Positions 28,001 to 36,469 are shown, counted from the stretch's first letter. The stretch: DNA of 64,000 bases from an uncultured Bacilli bacterium (GCA_934098435.1 CAKOOV010000002.1:1-64000), one strand, 5' to 3'. Made by a program: numbers and translations. Notes: a model not told the origin generated them from the letters alone.

Positions 28001-28122
28001 CAAATGACTTAGAAGAAGCCATTAACAATCTAGAATCAGGAGAAGAAGCTACAATAACATATAGTGCTACATATAAATTAAAATATAAAAATAGTATTAC
28101 AAAAACAATTAAAATAAAATAG
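25051..28122 (+). CDS. Class A penicillin-binding protein 1
   Basis: 1023 residues as drawn. Bifunctional peptidoglycan glycosyltransferase/transpeptidase. Hydrophobic residues 3-38, a Lys/Asn-rich cytoplasmic stretch (48-122), a membrane helix (126-152), then a GT51 domain with ATEDSRFYQHNG (glutamate near 201) and a transpeptidase with GSTAKP (serine near 478), SRN near 538 and AAKTGTS near 675. From about 770 two beta-rich extensions follow, one FN3-like and one Ig-like. A GTG at 25243, eight bases after GGAAG, would drop the first hydrophobic part and give a normal single-pass protein; both starts look usable. Coupled to recU; ended by a palindromic terminator. Confidence 0.95.
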   Translation: MTPIIIIMYITITVLSIITFGIKGSLVLLIISPLLIVYLNLNSINIKKKNIEKRNFRERKEVEFVSSRDRKKAISDGTKKKVPKKKTTTKSNNSSRKKENNKTERKNNTIGKEKFKDKSIGRKILIIILGFAIFCIFAAALFMLYIVISTGSFDPEALKNQDQTVIYDKDNNVIATLGAQKRESITYDDLPQVLVDALIATEDSRFYQHNGVDTARFIKATLLNLVGRDDAGGASTLTMQTVKNNLTKKDSTETNKIKKIVRKFQDVYLSVFFLEKKYTKDEILEMYVNDSCLGGTVYGVEEASKYYFNKKVSELSLPEAALLAGMYQAPNRYNPYKNPEAATKRRDTVLTLMVRHGYITEEEKKMAEDVSVESMLAGGGTQSDYQGYIDTVIEEVENKTGNNPAQVSMKIYTAMDRTVQDGINKVLSGEDHTWADDTVQAGVAVTNVNDGTIVAIGAGRNRNAGDWNYATQSRRQPGSTAKPLFDYGPGMEYNDFSTYTLFNDEPWTYTNGPEIGNWDGSYQGLITLRQALSVSRNIPALKAFQQVDKKNIVTFVNNLGLDVAYSTKSENYKKDEKTGADNVINEAYSIGGMSYGVTPLDMAEAYASFANGGYHIETHAVTKIEYRSTGETVDFTEEKKKVMSDSTAYLMNNVLKYAVDYGFNGGAKVAGSTVAAKTGTSNLSEATTKALGIPSSAVNDLWTVAYTPEYSVALWYGYEKVDSSHYLSGASAPKDAVMRSVMKYIPKTTKEWEMPSSVVATTVEKETWPAQLPSEYTPSDMVITEYFKKGTQPTEVSQRYAKLDEVTNLSSTKASEGYKLTWSWKEPDVLSSTYLTKYFSNSVFGKSSANYLQARLNYNSSTLGGNGFGIYVKSHSGNLDRIAFTEKTEYIYHPTTSGNIEIVVKAEYGNFKANASNGVSTTINSTGGSSLNSDKLELTLNDNTTNYNKGSFNDSGIKVTFEGEDVTNSSLITYKLNGITKLTSNDLEEAINNLESGEEATITYSATYKLKYKNSITKTIKIK

Positions 28123-28140
28123 ACTTGCATGCAAGTCTAT
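28119..28140. terminator. Bidirectional terminator, perfect 22-bp palindrome
   Basis: ATAGACTTGCA and its complement with no spacer, flanked by T-rich DNA on the right and A-rich on the left. The stop codons of both converging genes (28120-28122 and 28137-28139) are inside the palindrome. Confidence 0.85.
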
Positions 28141-29624
28141 TTCTTTTCTTTATCTTCATTCTTTCTAATATATTTATAATAATAAGACGAATTCTTCTTA
28201 AGTTCACTATTAAGTTTATCAATTCCCATTTCTTCAGCTAAAGTTTTAGAATTAGAAAACAAATTAGTACCAATACCAAGTCTATTACCTTCAATATTTA
28301 CACCCATAGCCCCAAGAGTAGTAGGAAACATATCCATAGTAGTAAACACCCTATTCTTATTTTTAACATCATTATCATTATATACATTAATAAAAGTATT
28401 AAATACAGTTCTCTTATAACCATTATCTAATTTATAAAAATTATTCTGCATAGTAGGATGATCACCAGTAATAATAATAGTCGTATTATCATAAAAATCT
28501 TGTTCCTTAACCCATGATATAAAATCACTAACCATTTTATCAGAACAATAGAAAGAATTAGCATAATGATTATCAAATACCTCTTCACACTCATCATCCA
28601 AATAACCATCAGCAAAATGAGTATCAGCAGTTAATAAAGTCAAATTAAAAGGCTCATCATCTTTAGATATCTCCATTAACTTCTCTTTAGCATAAGTAAA
28701 TAACTTCTTATCCTCATAACCCCACCATTTATAATAATCACTACTTATTTTTCCCTCTTTAATAGCAGTATAATAATCACTTATCTCATAACCATGAGTA
28801 CTAAAATAAGCTTTCCTACCACCAAATTCAGAATCAGAACCAATCATCAAATAATTATTATAACCATTATCTTTTAAAATATCCCCTAAAGTAACAATAT
28901 TACTAAATTTAGTACTATTACTATCATAGTCATCAACTTTCAACTTTAAAGGAACACCCGAAGTTTGTGCAATCATAGCAGCTACAGTCCAACTAGTACC
29001 ATAAGACTCTTCAGCTCCACCAAGTAAATTACTATTAGAAAAATTCAAATTATTCAAAGCCAATTCTTCTAAATTAGGCATAATAGAAACATCAAAAGTA
29101 CCACCATTCATCTTACTAACATTAGAAGTTTCAGTAGATTCCATAAAAATATATATCAAATTTCTTTTTTTATTAGGAAACTCTATCTTAACATCATCAC
29201 CAGATACATAATAATCCTTAAATAAATCACTATTAAATAACCCATTAAAAGCAAAATCAAAAAAGCCAACATTTATTCCTAAACAAATTATAGATATCGC
29301 TAGAATTATCCTATTATATCTCTTAATATTTTTTATCGGTAATACTTGTTTTTCTTTCTTTTTATTATTTCTAATATATAACTTCTTATCAAAATCAACT
29401 ATAGGTAACATAAGAACCAATAATATTACTATATATACAAAAAAAGCAATAATATAACTAACAAACTTAACCGGTTGTCCACCCGCTCCAGAAATCTTAA
29501 GAACACTATACATATACTGATCAAAAGAAGAATTATATATATTAAGTTTCAAATAAAAAGCTAATAAAAATATTAACGAAGAAATAACCAACAAAATATT
29601 ATTTCTTAATTTAAACTTCTTCAT
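28137..29624 (-). CDS. LTA synthase-like sulfatase (phosphoglycerol transferase family)
   Basis: About 495 residues. Three hydrophobic segments (about 8-28, 45-72, 107-128) precede an extracellular sulfatase-fold domain. Signatures are RNLIYIFMESTETSN (metal and nucleophile region; the threonine that carries glycerol phosphate in LtaS should be in this segment), SYGTSWTVAAMIAQTSGVPL, LTADTHFADGY and IIITGDHPTM. It may build lipoteichoic-type polymer or decorate glycans with phosphoglycerol. LtaS usually has five helices, so the shorter membrane part suggests an LtaS-related or MdoB/OpgB-type variant. AGAGG six bases before 29624 decides the start. Confidence 0.88.
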   Translation of the reverse strand: MKKFKLRNNILLVISSLIFLLAFYLKLNIYNSSFDQYMYSVLKISGAGGQPVKFVSYIIAFFVYIVILLVLMLPIVDFDKKLYIRNNKKKEKQVLPIKNIKRYNRIILAISIICLGINVGFFDFAFNGLFNSDLFKDYYVSGDDVKIEFPNKKRNLIYIFMESTETSNVSKMNGGTFDVSIMPNLEELALNNLNFSNSNLLGGAEESYGTSWTVAAMIAQTSGVPLKLKVDDYDSNSTKFSNIVTLGDILKDNGYNNYLMIGSDSEFGGRKAYFSTHGYEISDYYTAIKEGKISSDYYKWWGYEDKKLFTYAKEKLMEISKDDEPFNLTLLTADTHFADGYLDDECEEVFDNHYANSFYCSDKMVSDFISWVKEQDFYDNTTIIITGDHPTMQNNFYKLDNGYKRTVFNTFINVYNDNDVKNKNRVFTTMDMFPTTLGAMGVNIEGNRLGIGTNLFSNSKTLAEEMGIDKLNSELKKNSSYYYKYIRKNEDKEKK

Positions 29625-29670
29625 TTCACACCTCTTCTTAACCATTATACTATATATCAAACAAAAATAA

Positions 29671-29694
29671 AAGATAGAAAATAAATTCTATCTT
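29671..29694 (-). terminator. Terminator of asnB
   Basis: AAGATAGAA/TTCTATCTT stem around six bases with a minus-strand T-rich tail. The asnB stop (29688-29690) lies in the stem. Confidence 0.75.
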
Positions 29695-31496
29695 AATACA
29701 AAATACTCATCATACCATTTCAAGAAACTATAAACAGCCCAAATACGCCTATAATTATCCTTTACCCTATTCTTATGTTCATCTAATATTCTTAATAAAT
29801 AATCATTATTAAATAACTCTTTAGCAATATCCGTATTAAAAGTATTCTTAATCTCATTATAAAAATCATCTTCTCTAATCCATTCCCTTATAGGTACAGG
29901 AAACCCAAGTTTTTTCTTCTTATAAGCATCATTAGGAATCACCCTTTTAGCGGCATTTCTTAAAGCAACCTTAGTAATACCATCAGATACCTTATATTTT
30001 CTAGGCAACATCGAAGAAACCTTAAATACTTCCATATCAGTAAAAGGAACTCTAGATTCAATAGAATGAGCCATAGTCATTTTATCTACTATAGTTAAAA
30101 TATTATTACTAAGCCAATATCTAATATCAATAGCAAGCATCTTATCAAGCTTATTATAATCCTTATATTCTTCATATATATCTTTAGTTATATCCTTATT
30201 TTTAATATAATTATCACTATTCAATACATCCTTAAGTTCATCATCATAATAAGTCCTATTAATACTAACATAAGACTCCTCTAAAGACTTACCTCTTCTT
30301 ATAATATATCTTGTAATCTTATTCTTAGGTAATACCTTACATATACCAGCAAAAGATTTCCTTAACCATAAAGGTAACTTAGTATAAAAATTATCATCAT
30401 AACTATTATAACCACCAAAAAACTCATCAGCACCCTCACCAGATAAAACAACCTTAACATCACGACTAGCTAATCTAGATAAAAAATAAACAGCAATAGC
30501 ACAACCATCCGCAGTAGGTTCATCCATATGATAATAAACATCACTAATAGCTTTCATATATTCCTCTTTAGATATCTTTTCACTAATATTCTTAATATCT
30601 AATTTATCAGTCAAATCTTTAGCATAATCAATCTCACTATATTTAGCCAGATCAAAACCAATAGTATAAGTTTTATCAGGTCTAGCTAAACTAACCAAAT
30701 AAGAAGAATCAACACCACTAGAAAGAAATGAACCAACCTCAACATCACTAATTAAATGATGCTTAGTAGAATCTTCCATAACATCAGATATCTTATCTAC
30801 CATTTCATCAAAACTATCCTTAGAAGAAGAAAAAGAAACCTTAAAATACCTATTAATCTTAATATCACCATTCTTAACATTAATAGTCATATAATTACCC
30901 CCAGGTAATCTATAAACATTCCTAAAAAACGTCTCATCCGTAGGAGTAAAACTAAAAGTCAAATAAGGCCCCAATAATTCCCTATTAAGTTCCTTTATAA
31001 ATTTAGGATGAGCCAAAAAACTCTTAATCTCAGATCCAAATAAAATAACATCATTATTCTTATAATAATATAAAGGCTTAATACCAAACTGATCTCTAGC
31101 AATAAAAACCTCATCCTTATTCTTATCATAAATAGCAAAAGCAAACATACCTCTAAGCCTATTAAGTACATCATATCCCCATTTTTCATAACCATGAAGT
31201 ATTACCTCAGTATCAGTATTAGTAGTAAACTTATATTCCTTTAATTCATCTTTCAATTCTTTATAATTATATACCTCACCATTATACATAATCAAAATAC
31301 TCTTATCTTCATTATATATAGGTTGATCTCCACCCTTTATATCAATTATAGATAATCTTCTTTGTCCTAAAGCAACATAATCATCTACATATACACCCTC
31401 AGCATCAGGCCCACGATGTATAATTCTATTATTCATTTCTTTAATTAATTTATCTTTATTTTTCTCTTTACTTATAATTCCATTAATTCCACACAT
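29688..31496 (-). CDS. asnB: Asparagine synthase (glutamine-hydrolysing)
   Basis: 602 residues. The N-terminal class II glutamine amidotransferase begins MCGINGIIS, with cysteine 2 as nucleophile, and continues IHRGPDAEG, ALGQRRLSIID and MYNGEVYNY. The synthetase half has the ATP-binding VEVGSFLSSGVDSSYLVSL near residue 255 and VVLSGEGADEFFGGY near 350. It makes asparagine from aspartate, ATP and glutamine. Length and domains match stand-alone AsnB/AsnO proteins of Firmicutes; some relatives amidate cell-wall precursors or peptides, but asparagine synthesis is the simplest reading. GAGAGG precedes the ATG; single-gene unit. Confidence 0.95.
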   Translation of the reverse strand: MCGINGIISKEKNKDKLIKEMNNRIIHRGPDAEGVYVDDYVALGQRRLSIIDIKGGDQPIYNEDKSILIMYNGEVYNYKELKDELKEYKFTTNTDTEVILHGYEKWGYDVLNRLRGMFAFAIYDKNKDEVFIARDQFGIKPLYYYKNNDVILFGSEIKSFLAHPKFIKELNRELLGPYLTFSFTPTDETFFRNVYRLPGGNYMTINVKNGDIKINRYFKVSFSSSKDSFDEMVDKISDVMEDSTKHHLISDVEVGSFLSSGVDSSYLVSLARPDKTYTIGFDLAKYSEIDYAKDLTDKLDIKNISEKISKEEYMKAISDVYYHMDEPTADGCAIAVYFLSRLASRDVKVVLSGEGADEFFGGYNSYDDNFYTKLPLWLRKSFAGICKVLPKNKITRYIIRRGKSLEESYVSINRTYYDDELKDVLNSDNYIKNKDITKDIYEEYKDYNKLDKMLAIDIRYWLSNNILTIVDKMTMAHSIESRVPFTDMEVFKVSSMLPRKYKVSDGITKVALRNAAKRVIPNDAYKKKKLGFPVPIREWIREDDFYNEIKNTFNTDIAKELFNNDYLLRILDEHKNRVKDNYRRIWAVYSFLKWYDEYFVLR

Positions 31497-31569
31497 ATTA
31501 ATACCTCTCTTACATACTAGTATACCACAAAAGAAAAAAACTAAAAACCATTTTTAATTTCTTTACTTA

Positions 31570-32379
31570 TTATTTACAAAATCTATCTTTATAAGAACAA
31601 TGTTTACATATATCTAAATAGACCTTATTACTATTAAAGCCTTTAATAGTATTTAAATATTTATCACTACCAAGAATATCTTCCATATTATCAGTAAAAA
31701 TATTACCAAGATTACTTTCACCTTCAGCATCTAAGCAACAAACACAAACAGTCCCTGAAGCAAGAATAGCAATCTGTTTTTTACCACCAAGACAAGTACC
31801 ATTTTCATTATAATATTCATTATAAGTACTAGGCCAATCAAACTTACTATCCAAACTCAAATATACATTATCCTCAAGTTTCATCTTATCATATAACTCA
31901 AAGACATTATATTTATTCCTAATCATATCTAAATACTTATTATTTAAAGTATCCATACTTTTATCCAAAGTCCAAAATCTATAACTAACATAACAAGATA
32001 ACCTATCAACACTATAAAAAATATCATCTATATAATTACTCTTATTATTCTCACTATGAAGAGATATATTAATCTGATAAATATTATCATACTTATTAAG
32101 TATATCTAATCTATCTCTAATAAACACCCCATTAGTAGTAATACATACCCTTTTATTATATTTCTTACAAATACCAAGAATATCATCAAAATAATGATGT
32201 GTAAGAGGTTCTCCCTTAACATGAAGATATATATAATCAGTATAATCACATATCTTTCTCATAACAATTTCAAATTCATCAGGAGACATTTCCCTTTTCT
32301 CACTTCTAGTAAGACTACAAAAAGAACAATTCAAATTACAAACATTAGTTATTTCTACATATATCCTTTTAAACTTCAT
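31570..32379 (-). CDS. Radical SAM protein with SPASM-type cysteines
   Basis: 269 residues. ITNVCNLNCSFCSLTR gives the CxxxCxxC motif that binds the [4Fe-4S]-SAM cluster (cysteines 13, 17 and 20 or near). HVKGEPLTHHYF and ITTNGVFI are radical SAM beta-strand motifs. The C-terminus has ASGTVCVCCLDAEGESNLGNI and CKHCSYKDRFC, a shortened SPASM arrangement for an auxiliary cluster. Such proteins modify peptides, sugars or cofactors. No peptide or sugar substrate gene is adjacent, so its role is open. AAAGGATG precedes the start; downstream of nth after two hairpins. Confidence 0.88.
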   Translation of the reverse strand: MKFKRIYVEITNVCNLNCSFCSLTRSEKREMSPDEFEIVMRKICDYTDYIYLHVKGEPLTHHYFDDILGICKKYNKRVCITTNGVFIRDRLDILNKYDNIYQINISLHSENNKSNYIDDIFYSVDRLSCYVSYRFWTLDKSMDTLNNKYLDMIRNKYNVFELYDKMKLEDNVYLSLDSKFDWPSTYNEYYNENGTCLGGKKQIAILASGTVCVCCLDAEGESNLGNIFTDNMEDILGSDKYLNTIKGFNSNKVYLDICKHCSYKDRFCK

Positions 32380-32405
32380 ATCATATCATCCTTTACCCAA
32401 AACAT

Positions 32406-32439
32406 TTATTTTAAGACTATCACTATAGGCTTAAAATAA
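32406..32439 (-). repeat. Hairpin in the leader of the radical SAM gene
   Basis: TTATTTTAAG (32406-32415) and its complement (32430-32439) enclose 14 bases. It abuts the nth terminator and ends 27 bases above the radical SAM start codon; possible leader structure or second terminator stem. Confidence 0.5.
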
Positions 32440-32464
32440 CACTCTAAGACCTAGACTTAGAGTG
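32440..32464 (-). terminator. Terminator of the dnaD-nth operon
   Basis: Perfect 9-bp stem CACTCTAAG/CTTAGAGTG with a seven-base loop, followed on the minus strand by TTATTTT. The nth stop codon (32444-32446) is in the stem. Confidence 0.7.
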
Positions 32465-33082
32465 CATAGAATAATATTTACATATATCTCTTAATTTACA
32501 ATCATCACATATCGGATTAATAGCTTTACATTTATACCTACCAAAAAACACCAACTGATGATGTACCCTATTCCATTTATCCTTAGGAATCCTCTTCATA
32601 AGCTTCTTTTCCACAGTAAGTACATCATCATTACCATTAGCAAGTCCAAGTCTTTTACTAACCCTATTAACATGCGTATCCACCGCTATAGTAGGTTCAT
32701 TATATATAACAGATAAAAAAACATTCACCGTCTTTCTACCCACTCCAGGAAGAGACTCCAAATAACCCCTATCATTAGGAATAGGAATCATATTATCCCT
32801 AATCAATCTATTAGCAATTTCTTTAATAAATACACTTTTCTTTTTATAAGTACCAATAGGCTTAATTATCATCTCAATATCCTTAATATCAGCATTAGCA
32901 ATATCATAAATAGACTTATACCTATCAAACAATATCCTATTAACCTCATTTACCCTTTTATCAGTAGTTTGAGCACTCATTACAATAGCTAATAATAATT
33001 CATAATCTTTCTTATATTCAAGTTCACATCTAGGATTAGGAAACAATTCATCTAAATAATCAATAATCATATTAATCATCAT
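32444..33082 (-). CDS. nth: Endonuclease III
   Basis: 212 residues. DNA glycosylase/AP lyase that removes oxidised pyrimidines. The helix-hairpin-helix LPGVGRKTVNVFLS carries the catalytic lysine and AVDTHVNRVSKRLGL the aspartate (near 138). The C-terminus has the four-cysteine Fe-S loop, C-x6-C-x2-C-x5-C, in CKAINPICDDCKLRDIC. Length is normal. It overlaps dnaD by 11 bases, the same dnaD-nth order as in Bacillus. Several ATGs compete at the start (33082, 33079, 33070) and none has a good ribosome site, so translation is probably coupled to dnaD. Confidence 0.95.
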   Translation of the reverse strand: MMINMIIDYLDELFPNPRCELEYKKDYELLLAIVMSAQTTDKRVNEVNRILFDRYKSIYDIANADIKDIEMIIKPIGTYKKKSVFIKEIANRLIRDNMIPIPNDRGYLESLPGVGRKTVNVFLSVIYNEPTIAVDTHVNRVSKRLGLANGNDDVLTVEKKLMKRIPKDKWNRVHHQLVFFGRYKCKAINPICDDCKLRDICKYYSMHSKSRS

Positions 33083-33722
33083 TTAACCAGTCATAGAAGA
33101 AAACATCTTTAGTTTCTTCTTTTCTACTTTCCCTAGCCTTATTTTTAGCTTCCATAACATCATTTTTACTCTTATAACCCTTCTTACGCCAATTATATAA
33201 AATAGTTTCAATATAGCGAAGACTAGTAACCCCATTATAAATAGCTTCTTTCAAAGCTTCCATAATTAACTCATGAGAAAAATTATCATCAATCCATCCC
33301 TTAATAATCTGACATTCCATCGAAGATATAGGTCTACCAAACTCATTTTCAAAAGTACTAAAAATATCACTATTATCTAGTGTCTTTTCCTTCTTATTAT
33401 CAATAATCAAACCAACAATCTTCTTATATAACAAATCAAGTGATATATACTCCTCACTCTTACCATCACTATTCTTATCCAAAGTAATAGATATAATCTT
33501 CTTATCATCCAAATTACTAAGTATTTCCATAACTTTAAACTTATCAATTCCTAAATTAACAGCTATTTCTTCAGGATTATATACAATTATATCTCCCTTA
33601 TCAATAATAAAAATAAGTACAATCAATTCCTCAGCAGTAATACCCAATCTCAAATAATAATTAAACAAATATCTAGGTACAATTATCGGTCTATCTTTTA
33701 ACAATTTCTCAATATTATCCAT
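33072..33722 (-). CDS. dnaD: DnaD-family primosomal protein
   Basis: About 216 residues. The N-terminal 95 residues form a winged-helix-like domain (IIVPRYLFNYYLRLGITAEELIVLI...). The C-terminal DnaB/DnaD domain contains FGRPISSMECQIIKGWIDD and the closing YNGVTSLRYIETILYNWRKKG, the family's YxxxIxxxW-type motif. DnaD helps load the replicative helicase at origins and restart sites in low-GC Firmicutes. The ATG at 33722 has AGGAGG five bases upstream. It overlaps both neighbours, giving an operon YpmB-like, dnaD, nth as in Bacillus. Confidence 0.92.
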   Translation of the reverse strand: MDNIEKLLKDRPIIVPRYLFNYYLRLGITAEELIVLIFIIDKGDIIVYNPEEIAVNLGIDKFKVMEILSNLDDKKIISITLDKNSDGKSEEYISLDLLYKKIVGLIIDNKKEKTLDNSDIFSTFENEFGRPISSMECQIIKGWIDDNFSHELIMEALKEAIYNGVTSLRYIETILYNWRKKGYKSKNDVMEAKNKARESRKEETKDVFFYDWLNDD

Positions 33723-34116
33723 CATTACCTCCTAATAAAACTTGATAAGCTAATTCATTATTATCTATATTATAAAAATTATAAGTCAAATTATCACCAT
33801 CTCTTATCTTCTCCTCATAATATAAATTATTTCTTCTATAAACCAAATCCAAATCATTATCCACTATCCCAGTTCTATCTATACTATATACCTCTTCATA
33901 ATTCAAATCAAGTACTATTACCCTATCACTAATCTTAATAACATAATAATTATTATCCTTATTCAAATACTCAATATCTCTAATATCAGTATTATCATAA
34001 ATATCACCAATTAATTTCTTCTGATAATTATCATTCCTAATAGAAGGATAAATATATATACCAAGTATTAATACAATAAACACCATAAGCAATATAAATC
34101 CACTTTTCTTAGACAT
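33715..34116 (-). CDS. Small membrane-anchored protein, possible YpmB/TseB counterpart
   Basis: 133 residues: one N-terminal membrane helix (about 6-25) and an extracellular domain of about 105 residues rich in Asp, Asn and Tyr, with alternating strands (NNYYVIKISDRVIVLDLNYEEVY). I do not recognise the family from sequence. In Bacillus the gene before the dnaD-nth pair region is ypmB, which encodes a protein of this layout that acts on wall elongation; the link is positional inference. It overlaps dnaD by eight bases and has GGAAGTG upstream. Confidence 0.6.
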   Translation of the reverse strand: MSKKSGFILLMVFIVLILGIYIYPSIRNDNYQKKLIGDIYDNTDIRDIEYLNKDNNYYVIKISDRVIVLDLNYEEVYSIDRTGIVDNDLDLVYRRNNLYYEEKIRDGDNLTYNFYNIDNNELAYQVLLGGNDG

Positions 34117-34145
34117 ATATTTATCACTTCCTTTAGCCTATTATA

Positions 34146-34742
34146 CTATGATTTTACCTTTTTGTGAATAGTTTTTCCTCTTATTTTATCTGTTGTAATA
34201 ATAAAATTATTATCTCTTATAGTCATAGTCAAATAAGACGATTTATCTATCGTATAAGAATCTATCCATATCAAAGCCAAATGATACATAAACCTATAAT
34301 TAAACTTACTATAACTATCATAAAAAAGAATATACATATCATTATTTAAAGTAATATAAAAATTCTCATCAATATCATATAAATACAAAAAATCACAGTT
34401 ACCATAATTATCCCTATCAAGTTCTTTAATATATATACAAAAATTATAATCATCAATATTTATCTCTATCTTATCATTTCTCTTAATAACCAAATCATTA
34501 ATAACAATACCACTACCAATATCATTCAAATCAATATAATAATCCCTATATATATCATAATCATCATATCCAAAAGATAACAAATAATATATATCATTCC
34601 TATTAATAAGAAAACTAGTAGTATCATCTCTAATAAATCTAATAGAATTATTAGGTAAATAATTATAATCCTCTTCTTCCCTATAATAACTATTACATCC
34701 AACTAGTAACAATACCATAAATATCAAACATATTTTTTTCAT
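34146..34742 (-). CDS. Lipoprotein of unknown function
   Basis: 198 residues. The signal MKKICLIFMVLLLVGC ends in a lipobox with the cysteine at residue 16, so it is membrane-tethered outside the cell. The rest is dominated by Tyr, Asp and Asn with no recognisable domain (LLSFGYDDYDIYRDYYIDL, FLYLYDIDENFYITLNND). No clear ribosome site precedes the ATG. It follows cca after a terminator and leads into the YpmB-like/dnaD/nth genes with a 29-base gap, so it may be the first gene of that operon. Confidence 0.75.
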   Translation of the reverse strand: MKKICLIFMVLLLVGCNSYYREEEDYNYLPNNSIRFIRDDTTSFLINRNDIYYLLSFGYDDYDIYRDYYIDLNDIGSGIVINDLVIKRNDKIEINIDDYNFCIYIKELDRDNYGNCDFLYLYDIDENFYITLNNDMYILFYDSYSKFNYRFMYHLALIWIDSYTIDKSSYLTMTIRDNNFIITTDKIRGKTIHKKVKS

Positions 34743-34772
34743 AGTAATTATTATGTATAAATATTAAAAAAA

Positions 34773-34801
34773 TACTAGATATTATCCATAATTATCTAGT
34801 A
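34773..34801 (-). terminator. Terminator of cca
   Basis: TACTAGATA/TATCTAGTA stem around 11 bases, then seven T's on the minus strand. The cca stop codon is in the loop. Confidence 0.8.
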
Positions 34802-35873
34802 CATATTTCTTAATATCATCATAGTTATTATCAAGTTTACCATCTAATATTTTCTTTTCAATATCATCAAGAATCACTTTAATATACTTACCAGGTTCCT
34901 TACCCAAAATATTAGATATATCATTTCCCTTAATCAAAATATCCTTAGAAGTATGAATAGGTAATTCCTGATATATAGAATTAATCTTTCTTTTAGAAAT
35001 ACCACGTATTTCCCCATATACAGTACAAAGATAAGGACCATATTTATATAACAAATAATTATCAAGCTTATCATACCTTAATAATTCTCTTAATTCTTTC
35101 ATTTCCTCTTTTTCTAACCTAGTAAAAGGATAAATATCATCAACATCTAATTGACACCATATACCAATCAAATCATCACAAACCTTAATATTAGATAATT
35201 TATTAATATCTAAAGCATTAGTCAAACTTAAATCCATTAATAATTTAATACCCTTTTCCTTATTCTGTGATAAAAATATACAATCAAGTTCCTCTTTCTT
35301 TCTATTCATCGATAATCCTTTTAAAAGATAACTATATTTAGATAAAAAATGTTTAGTCTTAGGCTCAATATCAAAATCAAGTATTGTAGCAAATCTTATA
35401 CATCTAAGAATTCTAAGAGAATCCTCTTTAATACGATATCTAGGATTTCCTACAGTCCTAAGTATATGATTATCTAAATCACTTCTAATATTTAAAATAT
35501 CCAGTATCTTACCATCACTATTCATACACAAAGTATTTATCGTAAAATCTCTTCTTAACAAATCCTTCTTAATATTCTTAATATATTTAATTTTAACAGG
35601 AATCCTATTATTTTCATACTTAATTTCTTTTCTAAAAGTAGTTATATCATATTTATAACCCTTATAAGATACCACTACACTACCATATTCAATATCAGAT
35701 ATACTTACATTATCAAATAAATTTAATATATCCTTAGGAGTAGCAGATGTACATATATCAATATCATTAGTCTTTCTATTTAAAAGAGTATCACGTACAT
35801 AACCACCAACTATATAAGCATCATATCCATTATCCTCAAATTTCTTTAATATTTCAAGTGCCTTCTCTTTCAT
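34782..35873 (-). CDS. cca: CCA tRNA nucleotidyltransferase (class II)
   Basis: 363 residues. Adds or repairs the CCA end of tRNAs without a template. The head domain has YIVGGYVRDTLLNRKTNDIDI with the metal-binding D-x-D near residue 37, then RRDFTINTLCMNSDGKILD and EDSLRILRCIRFAT, which contributes nucleotide specificity. The C-terminal helical half is AT-rich and divergent, and no HD domain is visible. Slightly short of the 390-400 usual in Bacillus. The ATG has GGAGG six bases upstream. The promoter's -35 overlaps the tail of a terminator repeat at 35907-35946. Confidence 0.92.
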   Translation of the reverse strand: MKEKALEILKKFEDNGYDAYIVGGYVRDTLLNRKTNDIDICTSATPKDILNLFDNVSISDIEYGSVVVSYKGYKYDITTFRKEIKYENNRIPVKIKYIKNIKKDLLRRDFTINTLCMNSDGKILDILNIRSDLDNHILRTVGNPRYRIKEDSLRILRCIRFATILDFDIEPKTKHFLSKYSYLLKGLSMNRKKEELDCIFLSQNKEKGIKLLMDLSLTNALDINKLSNIKVCDDLIGIWCQLDVDDIYPFTRLEKEEMKELRELLRYDKLDNYLLYKYGPYLCTVYGEIRGISKRKINSIYQELPIHTSKDILIKGNDISNILGKEPGKYIKVILDDIEKKILDGKLDNNYDDIKKYVLDNYG

Positions 35874-35888
35874 AGTACCTCCATTAAT

Positions 35889-35917
35889 ATTATAGCAAAT
35901 GAGTAAAAAAAATGCAA
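35889..35917 (-). promoter_or_regulatory. Promoter of cca
   Basis: Minus-strand TTGCAT (35912-35917), 17 bases, TATAAT (35889-35894) with TGC in front, an extended -10. The -35 is formed by the tail of terminator repeat copy 1. Confidence 0.65.
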
Positions 35918-35946
35918 AGTATCTCCTAATACTTTACATTTAATTT
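35907..35946 (-). repeat. 40-bp direct repeat, copy 1 (terminator sequence)
   Basis: Identical over 40 bases to 36512-36551. Read on the minus strand it is an intrinsic terminator: ATGTAAAGTAT, six-base loop, ATACTTTGCAT, then T's. It sits directly above cca, downstream of the Nudix gene's left flank, where no minus-strand gene now ends. Confidence 0.9.
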
Positions 35947-35984
35947 CATTTATATACTTTACTACAAACTATTATATAAACATA

Positions 35985-36014
35985 TTGACATATATATATT
36001 TCATCTGATATTAT
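35985..36014 (+). promoter_or_regulatory. Promoter of the Nudix gene
   Basis: TTGACA (35985-35990), 18 bases, TATTAT (36009-36014), 22 bases above the ATG. AGAAGGTG is the ribosome site. Confidence 0.65.
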
Positions 36015-36035
36015 AATATTAAAGAAGGTGAAAAT

Positions 36036-36455
36036 ATGGAAAAAAGAATCAGTTCAAGAGCAGTAATAATCGAAAACAATAAAATATTAGTTATGTTCAG
36101 AAGAAAAATAAAAGAAGGAAAAAAAGTTGAATACTATGTAATTCCAGGCGGTGGCAAAGAAGAAAACGAAACACTTGAAGAAAATGTAAAAAGAGAATTA
36201 TTTGAAGAAATGAATATCAAAATTGATATTTTAGGCTATCTTGGAAAATACGAAAGTGAAAACGCCATTGAACACTACTTCCATTGTACTATCAAAGAAG
36301 GTATTCCAACATTAAGTGGTGAAGAAAAAGATCGAATGACTGAAAATAACTACTACGAAGTTAGATTCGAAGACATTAAAAATTTAAAAGAACTTCATCT
36401 TGCCGCTGAAGATAAAGTATTAAAAGCCATAGAACAAAAATATGAAACTGAATAA
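36036..36455 (+). CDS. Nudix hydrolase
   Basis: 139 residues. The Nudix box starts at GGGKEENETLEENVKREL and continues FEEMNI, near residues 37-60, with the R-E-x-x-E-E core (here R-E-L-F-E-E) that binds metal. Such enzymes hydrolyse nucleoside diphosphates linked to another group; substrate cannot be told. The preceding strand SSRAVIIENNKILVMFRRKI fits the family start. A plus-strand island between minus-strand genes, it has its own promoter and terminator and is bracketed by two identical 40-bp repeats, so it probably arrived by insertion or duplication. Confidence 0.93.
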   Translation: MEKRISSRAVIIENNKILVMFRRKIKEGKKVEYYVIPGGGKEENETLEENVKRELFEEMNIKIDILGYLGKYESENAIEHYFHCTIKEGIPTLSGEEKDRMTENNYYEVRFEDIKNLKELHLAAEDKVLKAIEQKYETE

Positions 36456-36469
36456 AAAATTATATTAAT

